A stretch of 64,000 nucleotides of DNA from positions 1-64,000 of the forward strand of contig JABJHA010000002.1 of NCBI GenBank assembly GCA_018662005.1. Direction: 5' to 3'. The position numbers and the translations under genes were made by a program. The stretch comes from Rhodospirillaceae bacterium (lineage in GTDB: Bacteria; Pseudomonadota; Alphaproteobacteria; Rhodospirillales; JABHCV01). Of the stretch, positions 36,614-47,161 are shown piece by piece; position 1 is the stretch's first letter, and the number at the start of each line of letters is the position of its first letter. The notes under the pieces are model-generated. The model made no database searches, was not told where the DNA came from, and saw only the letters and a program-made list of their open reading frames with translations.

Positions 36614-37308
36614 CACCCAAAATCCTGTTTCGAGGACTGATCTGGATCACGTCACTTGTCGCCATTGGCTACGCCTTGAAAGTCAGTGGCCTGGGCTCAT
36701 CCATCGACAAAGCCTGGGTCGACAGTGATATCAGGGGTCAGGGTTTCACCGGTGAGTTGTTGTTTGTTGGCGTTGGAATGATGTTCACCGCCGTTGGCCT
36801 GCCCCGTCAGATCATCTGTTTCCTTGCCGGATATGCCTTTGGCTTGCTCGAAGGGACGGCGCTGGCAATGGTGGCGACGGTATTGGGCTGTATCGTCGCT
36901 TTTTTCTATGCCCGCATCATGGGGCGATCATTCGTTGTCGGTCGTTTTCCGGACCGGGTTCAACGCATCGACGACTTCCTTCACGAAAATCCGCTCAGCA
37001 TGACCCTGCTTATTCGCCTGTTGCCCCTGGGCAGCAATGTGGTGACGAATCTGGCGGCAGGGGTATCCGGTGTCGGCGCAATTTCTTTTTTCCTTGGCTC
37101 GGCTCTTGGTTATTTGCCGCAAACGCTGGTCTTCACGCTTGTCGGTAGCGGTTTTAGCGTCGATCCCGAGATTCGCATCGCCATCAGTGTCATTTTATTT
37201 GCAGTATCGGGTTTTCTTGGCGTCTTCCTTTTTCGTAAATACCGTCACGGCAAGTCCTTCGATGTCCGTGTTGAACGCGAACTGGGCGTCGAGGATAGCC
37301 AGCCATGA
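36610..37308 (+). CDS. TVP38/TMEM64-family (DedA superfamily) membrane protein
   Basis: The 232-residue polytopic protein has the VTT domain: GLPRQIICFLAGYAFGLLEGTALAMVATVLGC in the first half (family G-x-x-FG-x-x-x-G) and LLIRLLPLGSNVVTNLAAGVSG in the second. Members act as lipid scramblase-like proteins, including undecaprenyl-phosphate translocases. In this operon it could return or flip the lipid-linked sugar carrier between the GT2 and the GT83 step; that is inference. Both neighbours overlap it by 4 bp. Confidence 0.83.
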   Translation: MTPKILFRGLIWITSLVAIGYALKVSGLGSSIDKAWVDSDIRGQGFTGELLFVGVGMMFTAVGLPRQIICFLAGYAFGLLEGTALAMVATVLGCIVAFFYARIMGRSFVVGRFPDRVQRIDDFLHENPLSMTLLIRLLPLGSNVVTNLAAGVSGVGAISFFLGSALGYLPQTLVFTLVGSGFSVDPEIRIAISVILFAVSGFLGVFLFRKYRHGKSFDVRVERELGVEDSQP

Positions 37309-39026
37309 ACGATACAGCTTCGACGAGTCGCCTGTCGGCCAGCGCTTACGCATTGTTGTGGAGCGCCATGTGGCTGGCGTTGATGGCGGCGATGCTGAAA
37401 TTTCGCCCGTTAATGCCGGTCGACGAGACCCGTTATTTCGCCGTCGCCTGGGAAATGTGGCGGGACGGGCATATTCTGGTTCCGCACCTGAACGGTGAGC
37501 CCTACAGCCACAAGCCCCCCCTGTTGTTCTGGTTGATGAATGCTGGCTGGGCGGTTTTCGGTGTCAATGAATGGTGGCCCAGGCTGGTCGCCCCCCTGTT
37601 CGGGCTGGCCAGCCTGTTCCTGACGTCCATGCTGGCCCGCCGTTTGTGGCCCAGCCGTTCTACCGTTGCCGTGGCCGCACCCTTGATTTTGTTCGCCAGC
37701 CTGTTCTGGACCTTGTTTACGACATTGACCATGTTCGACATGCTGCTTGCATTTTGCGCCCTGTTGGCAATGTTGGGCATTCTGCGCGCCTGGCAGGATA
37801 ATAAAACTGATGGCCTTGTCTGGCTGGCCCTGGCCATTGGCCTTGGCGCCCTGGCCAAGGGACCGGCTATTTTACTATCGACCCTGCCGGTCGCCCTGCT
37901 GGCACCATTGTGGGCGACCAGCGATAACAACGCAGAACCCGAGACCGACAGTGATGACCTGGATTTAACGCCTGCGGCCCCATCATCAATGTGGGATCGA
38001 GGTTGGAAGCAATGGTACATGGCCATAGGCTTTGCCGTTCTGGGGGGCATCGCCATTGGTCTGGCCTGGGCCATCCCGGCGGCGATTGTCGGCGGCGAAG
38101 AGTACCGATACGCTATTTTCTGGGGCCAGTCAGCCGGACGCATGGTCGACAGTTTCGCCCATGGCCGTCCGTGGTGGTGGTTCCTGGCCGTCCTGCCGGG
38201 GCTGGTGCTGCCGTGGACTCTATGGCCGCCGTCATGGCGTTCAATCCGCGGCTTTCTTGATGTGGGAAAAGACAATGGGATTCGCTTCTGCCTGATCTGG
38301 TTTGTCCCCGCCCTGATTACTTTTTCTGCTATCAGCGGCAAACAACTGCATTATCTTTTGCCCGTCTTCCCGGCCTTGGCCCTACTGGCGGGCCGCTTGC
38401 TGGTCGATTATCACAGTAATTCCCCTGATCAGGTGTCCTGGACTGGTTGGGGACTGCACATACCCTGCGCCCTGTTTATCATTCTGGGTGTGGCTTTAAG
38501 TGTAGCCCCTTTTAGCGCCGGTCTGTTCGAGTTGCCGGTTGTTGTCAGGGAAACTGATTTTATCTGGGGTTTGGTGCTGGCGCTGCTTGCCTTGTCCATC
38601 CTTTTCCTGACGCGTTCAACTGTCAGCCTTACGGGGCGACTGAGCGCCATCAGTATCCTTTCCATGGCGCTCGTGTTGTGTATCAATTTAAGTCTGCGCC
38701 CGGTGCTGACAGAGCGCTTCAATATGAAAGAAATTTCGCAAAAATTTGGCAATTGGCAGCGCGCCGGCACCCATCTTGCCTATGTTGGTAAATATCATGG
38801 TCAGTTTAATTTCCTGGGACGCCTGAGCGAGACCATTGCCACTGTCGGCTTGCAAGCCCCGGATTTGAAAGACTGGCTCGCCGAAAATCCCGAAGGACGG
38901 CTTATCTACATCCGCGCCGAACTGCCTGTCATGACGACCCCTGTTCATGTGCAACCTTATCGCGGGCAGTATCTTATTGTCATCGACACCGCCCAGGCTC
39001 TGGCACATCCGACCATTCTGGATTAG
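37305..39026 (+). CDS. ArnT-like GT83 glycosyltransferase (PMT family)
   Basis: This integral membrane enzyme has 573 residues and about 12 helices. The first periplasmic loop has MPVDETRYFAVAWEM with the catalytic acidic motif, and SHKPPLLFWLM. A PMT_2 domain covers about 40-250. SGKQLHYLLPVFPALALL is the conserved loop of ArnT-type transferases. It should transfer a sugar from a polyprenyl phosphate donor, made by the first gene of the operon, to lipid A or another envelope acceptor in the periplasm. Insertion of an acidic loop (EPETDSDDLDLTPAA) is lineage-specific. Confidence 0.86.
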   Translation: MNDTASTSRLSASAYALLWSAMWLALMAAMLKFRPLMPVDETRYFAVAWEMWRDGHILVPHLNGEPYSHKPPLLFWLMNAGWAVFGVNEWWPRLVAPLFGLASLFLTSMLARRLWPSRSTVAVAAPLILFASLFWTLFTTLTMFDMLLAFCALLAMLGILRAWQDNKTDGLVWLALAIGLGALAKGPAILLSTLPVALLAPLWATSDNNAEPETDSDDLDLTPAAPSSMWDRGWKQWYMAIGFAVLGGIAIGLAWAIPAAIVGGEEYRYAIFWGQSAGRMVDSFAHGRPWWWFLAVLPGLVLPWTLWPPSWRSIRGFLDVGKDNGIRFCLIWFVPALITFSAISGKQLHYLLPVFPALALLAGRLLVDYHSNSPDQVSWTGWGLHIPCALFIILGVALSVAPFSAGLFELPVVVRETDFIWGLVLALLALSILFLTRSTVSLTGRLSAISILSMALVLCINLSLRPVLTERFNMKEISQKFGNWQRAGTHLAYVGKYHGQFNFLGRLSETIATVGLQAPDLKDWLAENPEGRLIYIRAELPVMTTPVHVQPYRGQYLIVIDTAQALAHPTILD

Positions 39027-39057
39027 CCAAAAGTCACAGAAATTTTGCTCGATATCC

Positions 39058-39086
39058 TTGACAGCAGCCTCAAAGACACCTAAATC
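39058..39086 (+). promoter_or_regulatory. groESL promoter
   Basis: The -35 TTGACA (39058-39063) and -10 TAAATC (39081-39086) are 17 bp apart, directly before CIRCE. The same bases also fit an alphaproteobacterial heat-shock sigma32-type promoter (CTTGA ... CCTAAAT), so control by both HrcA and RpoH is possible. Confidence 0.6.
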
Positions 39087-39087
39087 C

Positions 39088-39114
39088 TTAGCACTCGAGC
39101 GAAGAGAGTGCTAA
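39088..39114. promoter_or_regulatory. CIRCE operator (HrcA site)
   Basis: TTAGCACTC - 9 bp - GAGTGCTAA is a perfect match to the CIRCE consensus. It lies 50 bp upstream of groS and overlaps the likely transcription start. It implies HrcA repression of groESL. Confidence 0.97.
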
Positions 39115-39163
39115 CAAGCGCTCTTTTCTTGTTATTTATCAATAAGTTCACGGAGTATGAACG

Positions 39164-39475
39164 ATGAAATTCAGGCCTCTGCATGATCGCGTGCTCGTCA
39201 AGCGCGTAGAGCAGGAAGAAAAAACCGCTGGCGGCATTATTATTCCCGATACCGCCCAGGAAAAACCCAGTGAAGGTAAAGTTGTCGCAGTCGGTTCCGG
39301 CGCACGCCGCGACGATGGCACCGTTGTCGCCCTTGACGTCAAAGCTGGCGACAATGTGCTTTTCGGCAAATGGTCCGGCACTGAAGTCACGGTTGACGGG
39401 GACGACCTGTTAATTATGAAAGAATCCGATCTTCTGGGCATCATCGAAGGTGCCGCCAAGAAGAAAAAGAAATAA
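39164..39475 (+). CDS. groS: Co-chaperonin GroES
   Basis: The 103-residue protein caps the GroEL barrel. [16 protein letters not shown], the mobile loop [20 protein letters not shown] and [11 protein letters not shown] are typical. The C-terminus has an unusual lysine run (AAKKKKK), making it a few residues longer than the 95-97 norm. GGAG lies 8 bp before the ATG. First gene of the HrcA-controlled operon. Confidence 0.97.
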   Translation: MKFRPLHDRVLVKRVEQEEKTAGGIIIPDTAQEKPSEGKVVAVGSGARRDDGTVVALDVKAGDNVLFGKWSGTEVTVDGDDLLIMKESDLLGIIEGAAKKKKK

Positions 39476-39493
39476 TTTAAAGCCCAATTGTAA

Positions 39494-41266
<1,773 letters not shown>

Positions 41267-41302
41267 CCACCGTTTACCATAAGCTCATAAGTTATAGAAA
41301 TC

Positions 41303-41335
41303 GGGGTCGTATCGAAAGATACGGCCCCTTTTTTT
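41303..41335 (+). terminator. groESL terminator
   Basis: An 11-bp stem GGGGTCGTATC/GATACGGCCCC with GAAA tetraloop and one T-G pair is followed by seven T residues. It lies between the convergent groL and flippase genes; the T run overlaps the flippase stop codon. Confidence 0.92.
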
Positions 41336-42653
41336 ATTGCGGTTCCCGCACCAGCGGCGTTCCGTACAGCAGCACGCCGCCTTTGAAACCCAGCCACTTC
41401 CAGGTCGCCCCATTGATCGCGATTGAAGCAATAGCAAAGGCGATGGCCGTCGCAACCGCCGCCCCGTAAAGCCCATACAGCGGGATCAGCGCCAGATTAA
41501 GCGCCACATTGACCAACACATTGAACGTCATAAGCAGGCTCTGCCTGCCGGGCATCCCTGCCTGCAAAACAATCATGTCCACTGGAATCATCACGGCGTA
41601 AAGGATCAGTCCCCCGCTCAGCACCAACAGCAGCGGATAACTGAGGTTCACCAGATCATCAGGGAAATATGGGCCGAGATAGGGATATATAAAGAGCACA
41701 ATGGCCGCAACGACACCAAACACACCAAGGCTCACAGCACCTACACTTCGGCAAAATTGCGCTGTCGCCAGCTTCTCACCGGATTTGAAAAACCGCACCA
41801 GTTCCGGATTGGCCAGAGTGCGGAAAATTATCGGTATCTGGAATAATCCGTCTACAAACATGGCGGCGAATGTATAGATGCCAACGTCATGATCGCCGAC
41901 AAATATTCCCAACATAATGACATCAATACGGATATATGACTGAATTAATAACCCATTGATCAGAGCCCGTGATCCGAAATGAAAGTGAACCCTGACCCAA
42001 CGCTTGAAGGCCTCAAACGAAGAAAAGTTGGTTAAATGCGGATGGACAAAATACAGCAGCAGTGGCAGCAGCACGATCTCGGCAATGGTGAAACCGAGGC
42101 CCAACATGTACGGTGGATATTCAAACAGCATGATACCGACACAGCAAAGCAGGATGGCGACCGCCCTTAATGCCTGTGCCCCTGCAAAATGTTTCATCAT
42201 CCGCATGCCATTCAAGACCCCCATGAGAACCTTGTTTATGGCAATAAACATTAACCCGGGAGCGGCCAGCGCAATCCCCGAACCGACAGGCTCGCTTTCA
42301 AATAGGATACCGATGGGATCAGCAAGAAAATAAATCGCAAAGGCGACAAGCAGCCCGAACCCCGCCGCCAGCACTAACGCCGCCAATGAAACCACACCCA
42401 GGTGTTCAGGCTCCATGTCCAGTTCAGATACGTATTTTTGGGCAGAGTCGTGGAACCCTAGAACGGCAAACTGGGAACTGATGATGTAAACCACATAAAT
42501 CTGATTGAAGATGCCCAGGGCTTCGACCCCGTAGAATGCCGCAATAAACAAATTCAGAAACATTCCCGTCGCAGCCATGGCTGCAAATGCCCCGTAATTC
42601 CAAACCGCATCAAAAAGGAATTTTGATTGAAGTTTAAATTTGACATTCGGCAT
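41334..42653 (-). CDS. Wzx-type polysaccharide/lipid-linked oligosaccharide flippase
   Basis: The 439-residue MOP-superfamily protein has about 12 membrane helices. The N-terminus (WNYGAFAAMAATGMFLNLFIAAFYGVEALGIFNQIYV) and the late NVLVNVALNLALIPLYGLYGAAVATAIAF are characteristic of Wzx/RfbX flippases. The cargo is unknown. It is divergent from the GT-C-like membrane gene, suggesting a shared envelope polysaccharide or lipid-glycosylation role together with the operon at 35813-39026. Confidence 0.82.
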   Translation of the reverse strand: MPNVKFKLQSKFLFDAVWNYGAFAAMAATGMFLNLFIAAFYGVEALGIFNQIYVVYIISSQFAVLGFHDSAQKYVSELDMEPEHLGVVSLAALVLAAGFGLLVAFAIYFLADPIGILFESEPVGSGIALAAPGLMFIAINKVLMGVLNGMRMMKHFAGAQALRAVAILLCCVGIMLFEYPPYMLGLGFTIAEIVLLPLLLYFVHPHLTNFSSFEAFKRWVRVHFHFGSRALINGLLIQSYIRIDVIMLGIFVGDHDVGIYTFAAMFVDGLFQIPIIFRTLANPELVRFFKSGEKLATAQFCRSVGAVSLGVFGVVAAIVLFIYPYLGPYFPDDLVNLSYPLLLVLSGGLILYAVMIPVDMIVLQAGMPGRQSLLMTFNVLVNVALNLALIPLYGLYGAAVATAIAFAIASIAINGATWKWLGFKGGVLLYGTPLVREPQ

Positions 42654-42835
42654 GCGAAATTCTCGCCTGATATTTATGATGGTAATTACGAGGGCCCGTT
42701 AGATAGCGGAAACTATCACTTTTCACCCATGCAGCCTAGCGTGATGATGCCAGAGATACCTGTTATTCGGGTTGGATATTCCATGATATCCGTGTACGAT
42801 CCGGCCACCGACTGAAACGGATTTTTCTGGAAATC

Positions 42836-44680
42836 ATGATAGACTATTTGGACTATTTCCTTGATGGCGCGAACAAGGGGCAAACTGTTCTGTCTGCGCT
42901 TTTCATACTCCTTCTGCTATCCGCGTTGGGAGCCGTCCTTGGCGGTCGCCGCCGCATTTTGGAAGCCGATATTTTTGTCGGCTGGGGCCTGCTCACCGTC
43001 ATCTTTACGCTAGCCGCCGTATTTCTGTCCAACCCCCTTGGTGTGTTGAGCTGGTGTTTCTTTGCTGCGGGCATCGCCTGTCTGATTTATGTTTTACAAA
43101 GCCAGCAACCGTTATTGCCCCCTGGTTCAATTCGCATTCTTATCGTTTTATCGCCATTACTGATGATCACGGCTGCAATGGAACCGTCACAATGGGACGA
43201 GTTTTCACACTGGCTTTCCGCCCCAAAATCTTTATTCCTCAGCCTTGATGTGCCATCCGATGATAACCCGCCCCAGGGAACGGCCATGCTGTCGGCCTAT
43301 CCTTATGGATGGCCTTACCTGATCTATCTGGGAAGTCGCGCAGCCGGAATTTTTCTTGACGGAGTCGGACGCATTTATAACGTCGTGTTTCTGGCTTTAT
43401 TCGGACTTTTGGCCCTGAAAATCGCCCTTCGTGCGGCCCATGATCAAGAGCCAGGTCAGCTCAATTGGAAAATGACCGGTCTGGCCGCTTTTTTTATTCT
43501 TGGAATGAACCCGACGTTTATCCAGAAAATCATCCTGACGGCTTACGCCGACACGGGCACAGCTGTCGCCGTCGGCATTAGCGCGTATCTCTTGTGGATG
43601 CTCCTAGACGCTGAAGCGAAAGGAGACAGGGAAAAAGCAACCCGGACAGCCTGGCAGGCGGCCTTTGTCGCCGCGGCCCTAATCAACATCAAGCAAGTGA
43701 ATCTGATACTTTTTTTGGGTCTGCTCATATCGTTTTTAATTGCCGCGTGGCGGGACCCCGAAATCCGCCTGTCGAGATGCCTGTATCTGGTTATCGGCAT
43801 CTCTGTGTTGCCATTATTTACTTATTTTGTTTGGCGCTATCATGTTGGCTTTAACATCACAACGGCAATAGGCGGGGAAGCACATTTTAACCCGTTCGAG
43901 CAATGGCGCTTCGCCCTCATACCACAAATAATTTTGCAAATGCTGGTTGTCGCCACGAAGAAAGCGGCCTTCTTTATCGTCATGACAATAGCCGTGGTTT
44001 TAGCGATCCGCGCCTTCTTCCGTCCCTCCGGCCACTACGGAAGACTAGCTATCATTGGCGGTGGGGCTTTTGTCTCGTACAATGTTTTCTTACTGTTTAC
44101 CTATGTCGCCTCCTTTGGGGAAAGACAAGCCTTAACCGCGGTTTCTTACTGGCGCTACAACACACACTTGGGAATGATCGCGACCCTGCTGATTGCCGCC
44201 TGGGCCGGTTTGTTATGGAAACGCTGGGGGCTGGGTACCCGCGTCCCCGAAAAAGTTAAATGGCTGCCTTTGTTGCTGGTCGTCGCAGCACCGTTTCTAT
44301 TCGCCCACAAGCTGCGCTTTGATCTTGAACCAAATAAACCGCATTACACTGCTATTGCCCGGGAAATTGCCGCGACAATCCCCAATGAGGTTCCCCTTGT
44401 TATAGTTGATCCCATGGGATCAGGGGAATCGGTCGTTATCACGCGCTATATAACCGGACGAATAAGTATTCCGTATCTGTCTGCTTTCCATAACACAGGC
44501 ATGAAAAATATCCTGGCCCGGTTGAATTATTTCGGCGACAAGACGCAAACAATTATTCATTCGGTCACCCCGGAAATGACGAATAAGCTCGGGGATCAGT
44601 TCGTCGACAGAAAAACTTATCTGGTGCACTGGAAAGATGGGAAGTTGCAAATTATCAAGGAATGGCCCTATCCGAAATGA
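42836..44680 (+). CDS. Large polytopic membrane protein, probable GT-C glycosyltransferase
   Basis: The 614-residue protein has about 12 predicted helices. After the third helix an acidic extracytoplasmic loop reads MEPSQWDEFSHWLSAPK, resembling the DE/DxD loop of GT-C (GT39/GT83-like) enzymes that use polyprenyl-phosphate sugars. A soluble C-terminal region (about 505-614) follows the last helix. The specific family was not recognised. Its neighbours, a flippase and a radical SAM enzyme, are compatible with envelope glycolipid synthesis. Confidence 0.65.
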   Translation: MIDYLDYFLDGANKGQTVLSALFILLLLSALGAVLGGRRRILEADIFVGWGLLTVIFTLAAVFLSNPLGVLSWCFFAAGIACLIYVLQSQQPLLPPGSIRILIVLSPLLMITAAMEPSQWDEFSHWLSAPKSLFLSLDVPSDDNPPQGTAMLSAYPYGWPYLIYLGSRAAGIFLDGVGRIYNVVFLALFGLLALKIALRAAHDQEPGQLNWKMTGLAAFFILGMNPTFIQKIILTAYADTGTAVAVGISAYLLWMLLDAEAKGDREKATRTAWQAAFVAAALINIKQVNLILFLGLLISFLIAAWRDPEIRLSRCLYLVIGISVLPLFTYFVWRYHVGFNITTAIGGEAHFNPFEQWRFALIPQIILQMLVVATKKAAFFIVMTIAVVLAIRAFFRPSGHYGRLAIIGGGAFVSYNVFLLFTYVASFGERQALTAVSYWRYNTHLGMIATLLIAAWAGLLWKRWGLGTRVPEKVKWLPLLLVVAAPFLFAHKLRFDLEPNKPHYTAIAREIAATIPNEVPLVIVDPMGSGESVVITRYITGRISIPYLSAFHNTGMKNILARLNYFGDKTQTIIHSVTPEMTNKLGDQFVDRKTYLVHWKDGKLQIIKEWPYPK

Positions 44681-44689
44681 TGCCGGGTA

Positions 44690-46219
44690 TCAGGCATTCG
44701 ACGAGTCGAGTTTTTTTCTTCTTAAAATATTCGCCAGCGCCATTTCGGAACGGGATTCCTGGGTTCCCCGCAGAACATTCAAAACCATTTTGAAGGGCCT
44801 GAGCGGACGCCTGGCCCATGCTGAGCTGTAAAACAGAACAACCCCAATCCAGCGCAGGGTTTTAAGTTTTTTGTCGCTGAAGTTCTTGCTGTAGGAAACG
44901 GTCCGGGACGCATCGGCGTAGGAACGAAGGCTGTCATAATATTTGTCATCAAGGACGATGCCTTTTTCGTCCCGGATTTGTTCAAACAATTCAGACCCCG
45001 GATAAGGCGAGAAGGCCCAGACGCTGATATCATAAGCGCCAGCGAACCCCATACGAATGATAAAGCGGTAACTTTCAACGACTTCCTTCAGGGTTTCACC
45101 GGGAAAGCCGAAAATAATATTGCACTTAACGTTCATACCCTGGGCGAAACTGCTGGAAATCGACTCGATAACGGAGTCAGCCGTGATCTTCTTCTTGATA
45201 CGGGCCAGCACACCCGGCGAGCCGCTTTCGGGCGAATAGGACAGATTTCGACAGCCCGACTTGAAAAGCAGTCCCGCCACTTCATCATCAATGGCCTCGG
45301 AACGGGTGCCACTGGGCAGTTGCCAGGTAAAGGTCAGGCCGCGCTTTTCAATTTTGTGGCAAAAATCGACGATCCAGCTTTTTTTAACAATCGCGGTCAA
45401 GTCATAAAAATCAAAATTGACCGCCTTGTATTGCTCCTGATAAGCGACGATTTCATCCAGCAACAGGTCCGGGTCACGGGCGATCCAGCGGGTCGTCCAC
45501 ATTAATGGGTTAGAACAGAAGGTACATTGATAGGGACATCCGCGACTTGCCATAAGCGGCATAGAACGCCCGCGATCAACGCCAAAACCAAACCCGCGCT
45601 CCAGATAATTCTCAATAGGGGTAATATCCCAGGCCGGAACCGGAATGTTGTCCAGGTCGCGTTTTCGCGCCCGCCGGGGGTTGCTCTCAGCCTTGCCGTT
45701 CGAATCCTTATAAACGATCCCTTCGATCAGGGTCTTATCCATTGTTCCTGTCGCAAAGGCATTAACCACTTCAAGCGCGGTTTCTTCGCCTTCGCCAAGC
45801 ACACCCAGATCAAGCTCACTTTCCTCGATACTTTGCACCGGCATCGCCGTGACATGCTCACCGCCCCCGATCAGAAGGGCTTCGGGAAACTTTTCTCGAA
45901 TGTCCCCGATCAAATCCCGACAAGTTGGCCATTCAAACGAAAAGCCGCAGGCAACGCCAATGACTTGCGTGTCTGACGGAATCCGTTTGACAATATCCTC
46001 CAACGAAAGACCATAGAGGAAACAGTCGTTCTTGACCGTGTGGCGGGTATCCAGGGCCTCGCCCACGCCGTCAATAAAACTGACATCATGGCCACCCTCA
46101 CGCAGAGTGCCCGCCACATAGGCCAGGCCTAAGGGCGGTGTAAACATGGATGTCTGGTTATTGGCCGGCACCACAATCGATGGCCTGATCAGGCAAACTT
46201 TTACGGGTCTATTGGTCAC
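44690..46219 (-). CDS. B12-binding-domain radical SAM protein
   Basis: The 509-residue protein has an N-terminal cobalamin-binding Rossmann domain (about 1-160; TPPLGLAYVAGTLREGGHDV, IGGGEHVTA). The radical SAM core follows with SRGCPYQCTFCSNP (CxxxCxxC binding a 4Fe-4S cluster at about residue 230), and a helical C-terminus rich in Arg/Lys. The related class includes methyltransferases such as HpnR/TsrM and the ring-modifying BchE. The substrate cannot be told; a lipid or sugar modification would fit the neighbours. It converges with the GT-C-like gene. Confidence 0.86.
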   Translation of the reverse strand: MTNRPVKVCLIRPSIVVPANNQTSMFTPPLGLAYVAGTLREGGHDVSFIDGVGEALDTRHTVKNDCFLYGLSLEDIVKRIPSDTQVIGVACGFSFEWPTCRDLIGDIREKFPEALLIGGGEHVTAMPVQSIEESELDLGVLGEGEETALEVVNAFATGTMDKTLIEGIVYKDSNGKAESNPRRARKRDLDNIPVPAWDITPIENYLERGFGFGVDRGRSMPLMASRGCPYQCTFCSNPLMWTTRWIARDPDLLLDEIVAYQEQYKAVNFDFYDLTAIVKKSWIVDFCHKIEKRGLTFTWQLPSGTRSEAIDDEVAGLLFKSGCRNLSYSPESGSPGVLARIKKKITADSVIESISSSFAQGMNVKCNIIFGFPGETLKEVVESYRFIIRMGFAGAYDISVWAFSPYPGSELFEQIRDEKGIVLDDKYYDSLRSYADASRTVSYSKNFSDKKLKTLRWIGVVLFYSSAWARRPLRPFKMVLNVLRGTQESRSEMALANILRRKKLDSSNA

Positions 46220-46270
46220 TGAAATGGATTCCCTCTAACAACCGTGACGCATGGCATACAATTTATCACC

Positions 46271-47161
46271 CTAACCCGTCCAGTTCCGATCAAGGGCCTT
46301 GATCAGGGCCGAATGATCCAGGCCGCCATCGCCGTCTTCAATCAGCTTCTCGTAAAGGCTTTTATTCAGGTTTGTGGCTGGCATTTCTATATCCAGTTCG
46401 GCCGCCAGTTCCAGGGCCTGGGCCATATCCTTGCGCTGGGTTGTGACCTTTCCACCAGGGGCAAACGCCCGCTCAATCATACGTTGGCCATGGACCTCAA
46501 GAATACGGGAATCGGCAAAACCGCCTTTTAAGGCCTCGCGCACGCGGGCCGGATCGGCGCCGGCATGGGCGGCCAGCATCAGGGCTTCGGCGACGGCCCC
46601 GATATTAAGCCCGACAATGACCTGATTGGCCGCCTTGGCAACCTGCCCGGTGCCAACAGGACCAACATGGGTCAACCGCGAGCCGAGCACTTCAAGAACC
46701 GGACGGGCCCGCTCAATGGCCTGTTCATCACCACCAGCCATAATGGTCAGGGAGCCAGCTTCCGCCCCCAGGGTGCCACCCGAAACGGGGGCATCGACGT
46801 AAGCACCACCAGCTTCCGCAATGCGGGTCGCATAGGCGCGTGTCCGGGTCACCGCCGTCGTTCCCATATCAATGACCAGACTGGACGAGGCGACACCGGC
46901 CAGAATGCCCTGTTCACCAAACAGGACGGCTTCTACGGCGATGGTATCGGCGACCATTATGACAACCACATCGGCACTTTCGGCGACGGTTTGGGGATTG
47001 GCAACCGTCTTGGCCCCGGCCCCGGCAATTGTTGTCAAGGCGTCAGGGGAGCGGGTCGTGGCGACCACATCGGCACCGGCGGCGATCAGGTTTTTGCACA
47101 TTGGCATACCCATCAGGCCGAGGCCGACAAAACCGATGGTTTGGTCTTTTAACGACGTCAT
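46271..47161 (-). CDS. NAD(P)-dependent beta-hydroxyacid dehydrogenase (GlxR/HIBADH type)
   Basis: The 296-residue enzyme has GFVGLGLMGMPMCKNL for the dinucleotide fold, the substrate motif DAPVSGGTLGAEAGSLTIMAGG and the catalytic lysine in GTGQVAKAANQVIVG. It is of the 2-hydroxy-3-oxopropionate reductase / 3-hydroxyisobutyrate dehydrogenase class, probably acting on tartronate semialdehyde or a similar acid. It overlaps the second, related dehydrogenase by 4 bp. Confidence 0.88.
   Translation of the reverse strand: MTSLKDQTIGFVGLGLMGMPMCKNLIAAGADVVATTRSPDALTTIAGAGAKTVANPQTVAESADVVVIMVADTIAVEAVLFGEQGILAGVASSSLVIDMGTTAVTRTRAYATRIAEAGGAYVDAPVSGGTLGAEAGSLTIMAGGDEQAIERARPVLEVLGSRLTHVGPVGTGQVAKAANQVIVGLNIGAVAEALMLAAHAGADPARVREALKGGFADSRILEVHGQRMIERAFAPGGKVTTQRKDMAQALELAAELDIEMPATNLNKSLYEKLIEDGDGGLDHSALIKALDRNWTG

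Noticed and set aside
42627-42815. 62-codon plus-strand frame between flippase and GT-C-like gene
   Set aside because: Overlaps the flippase start on the other strand, has no Shine-Dalgarno and no family features; kept as intergenic.
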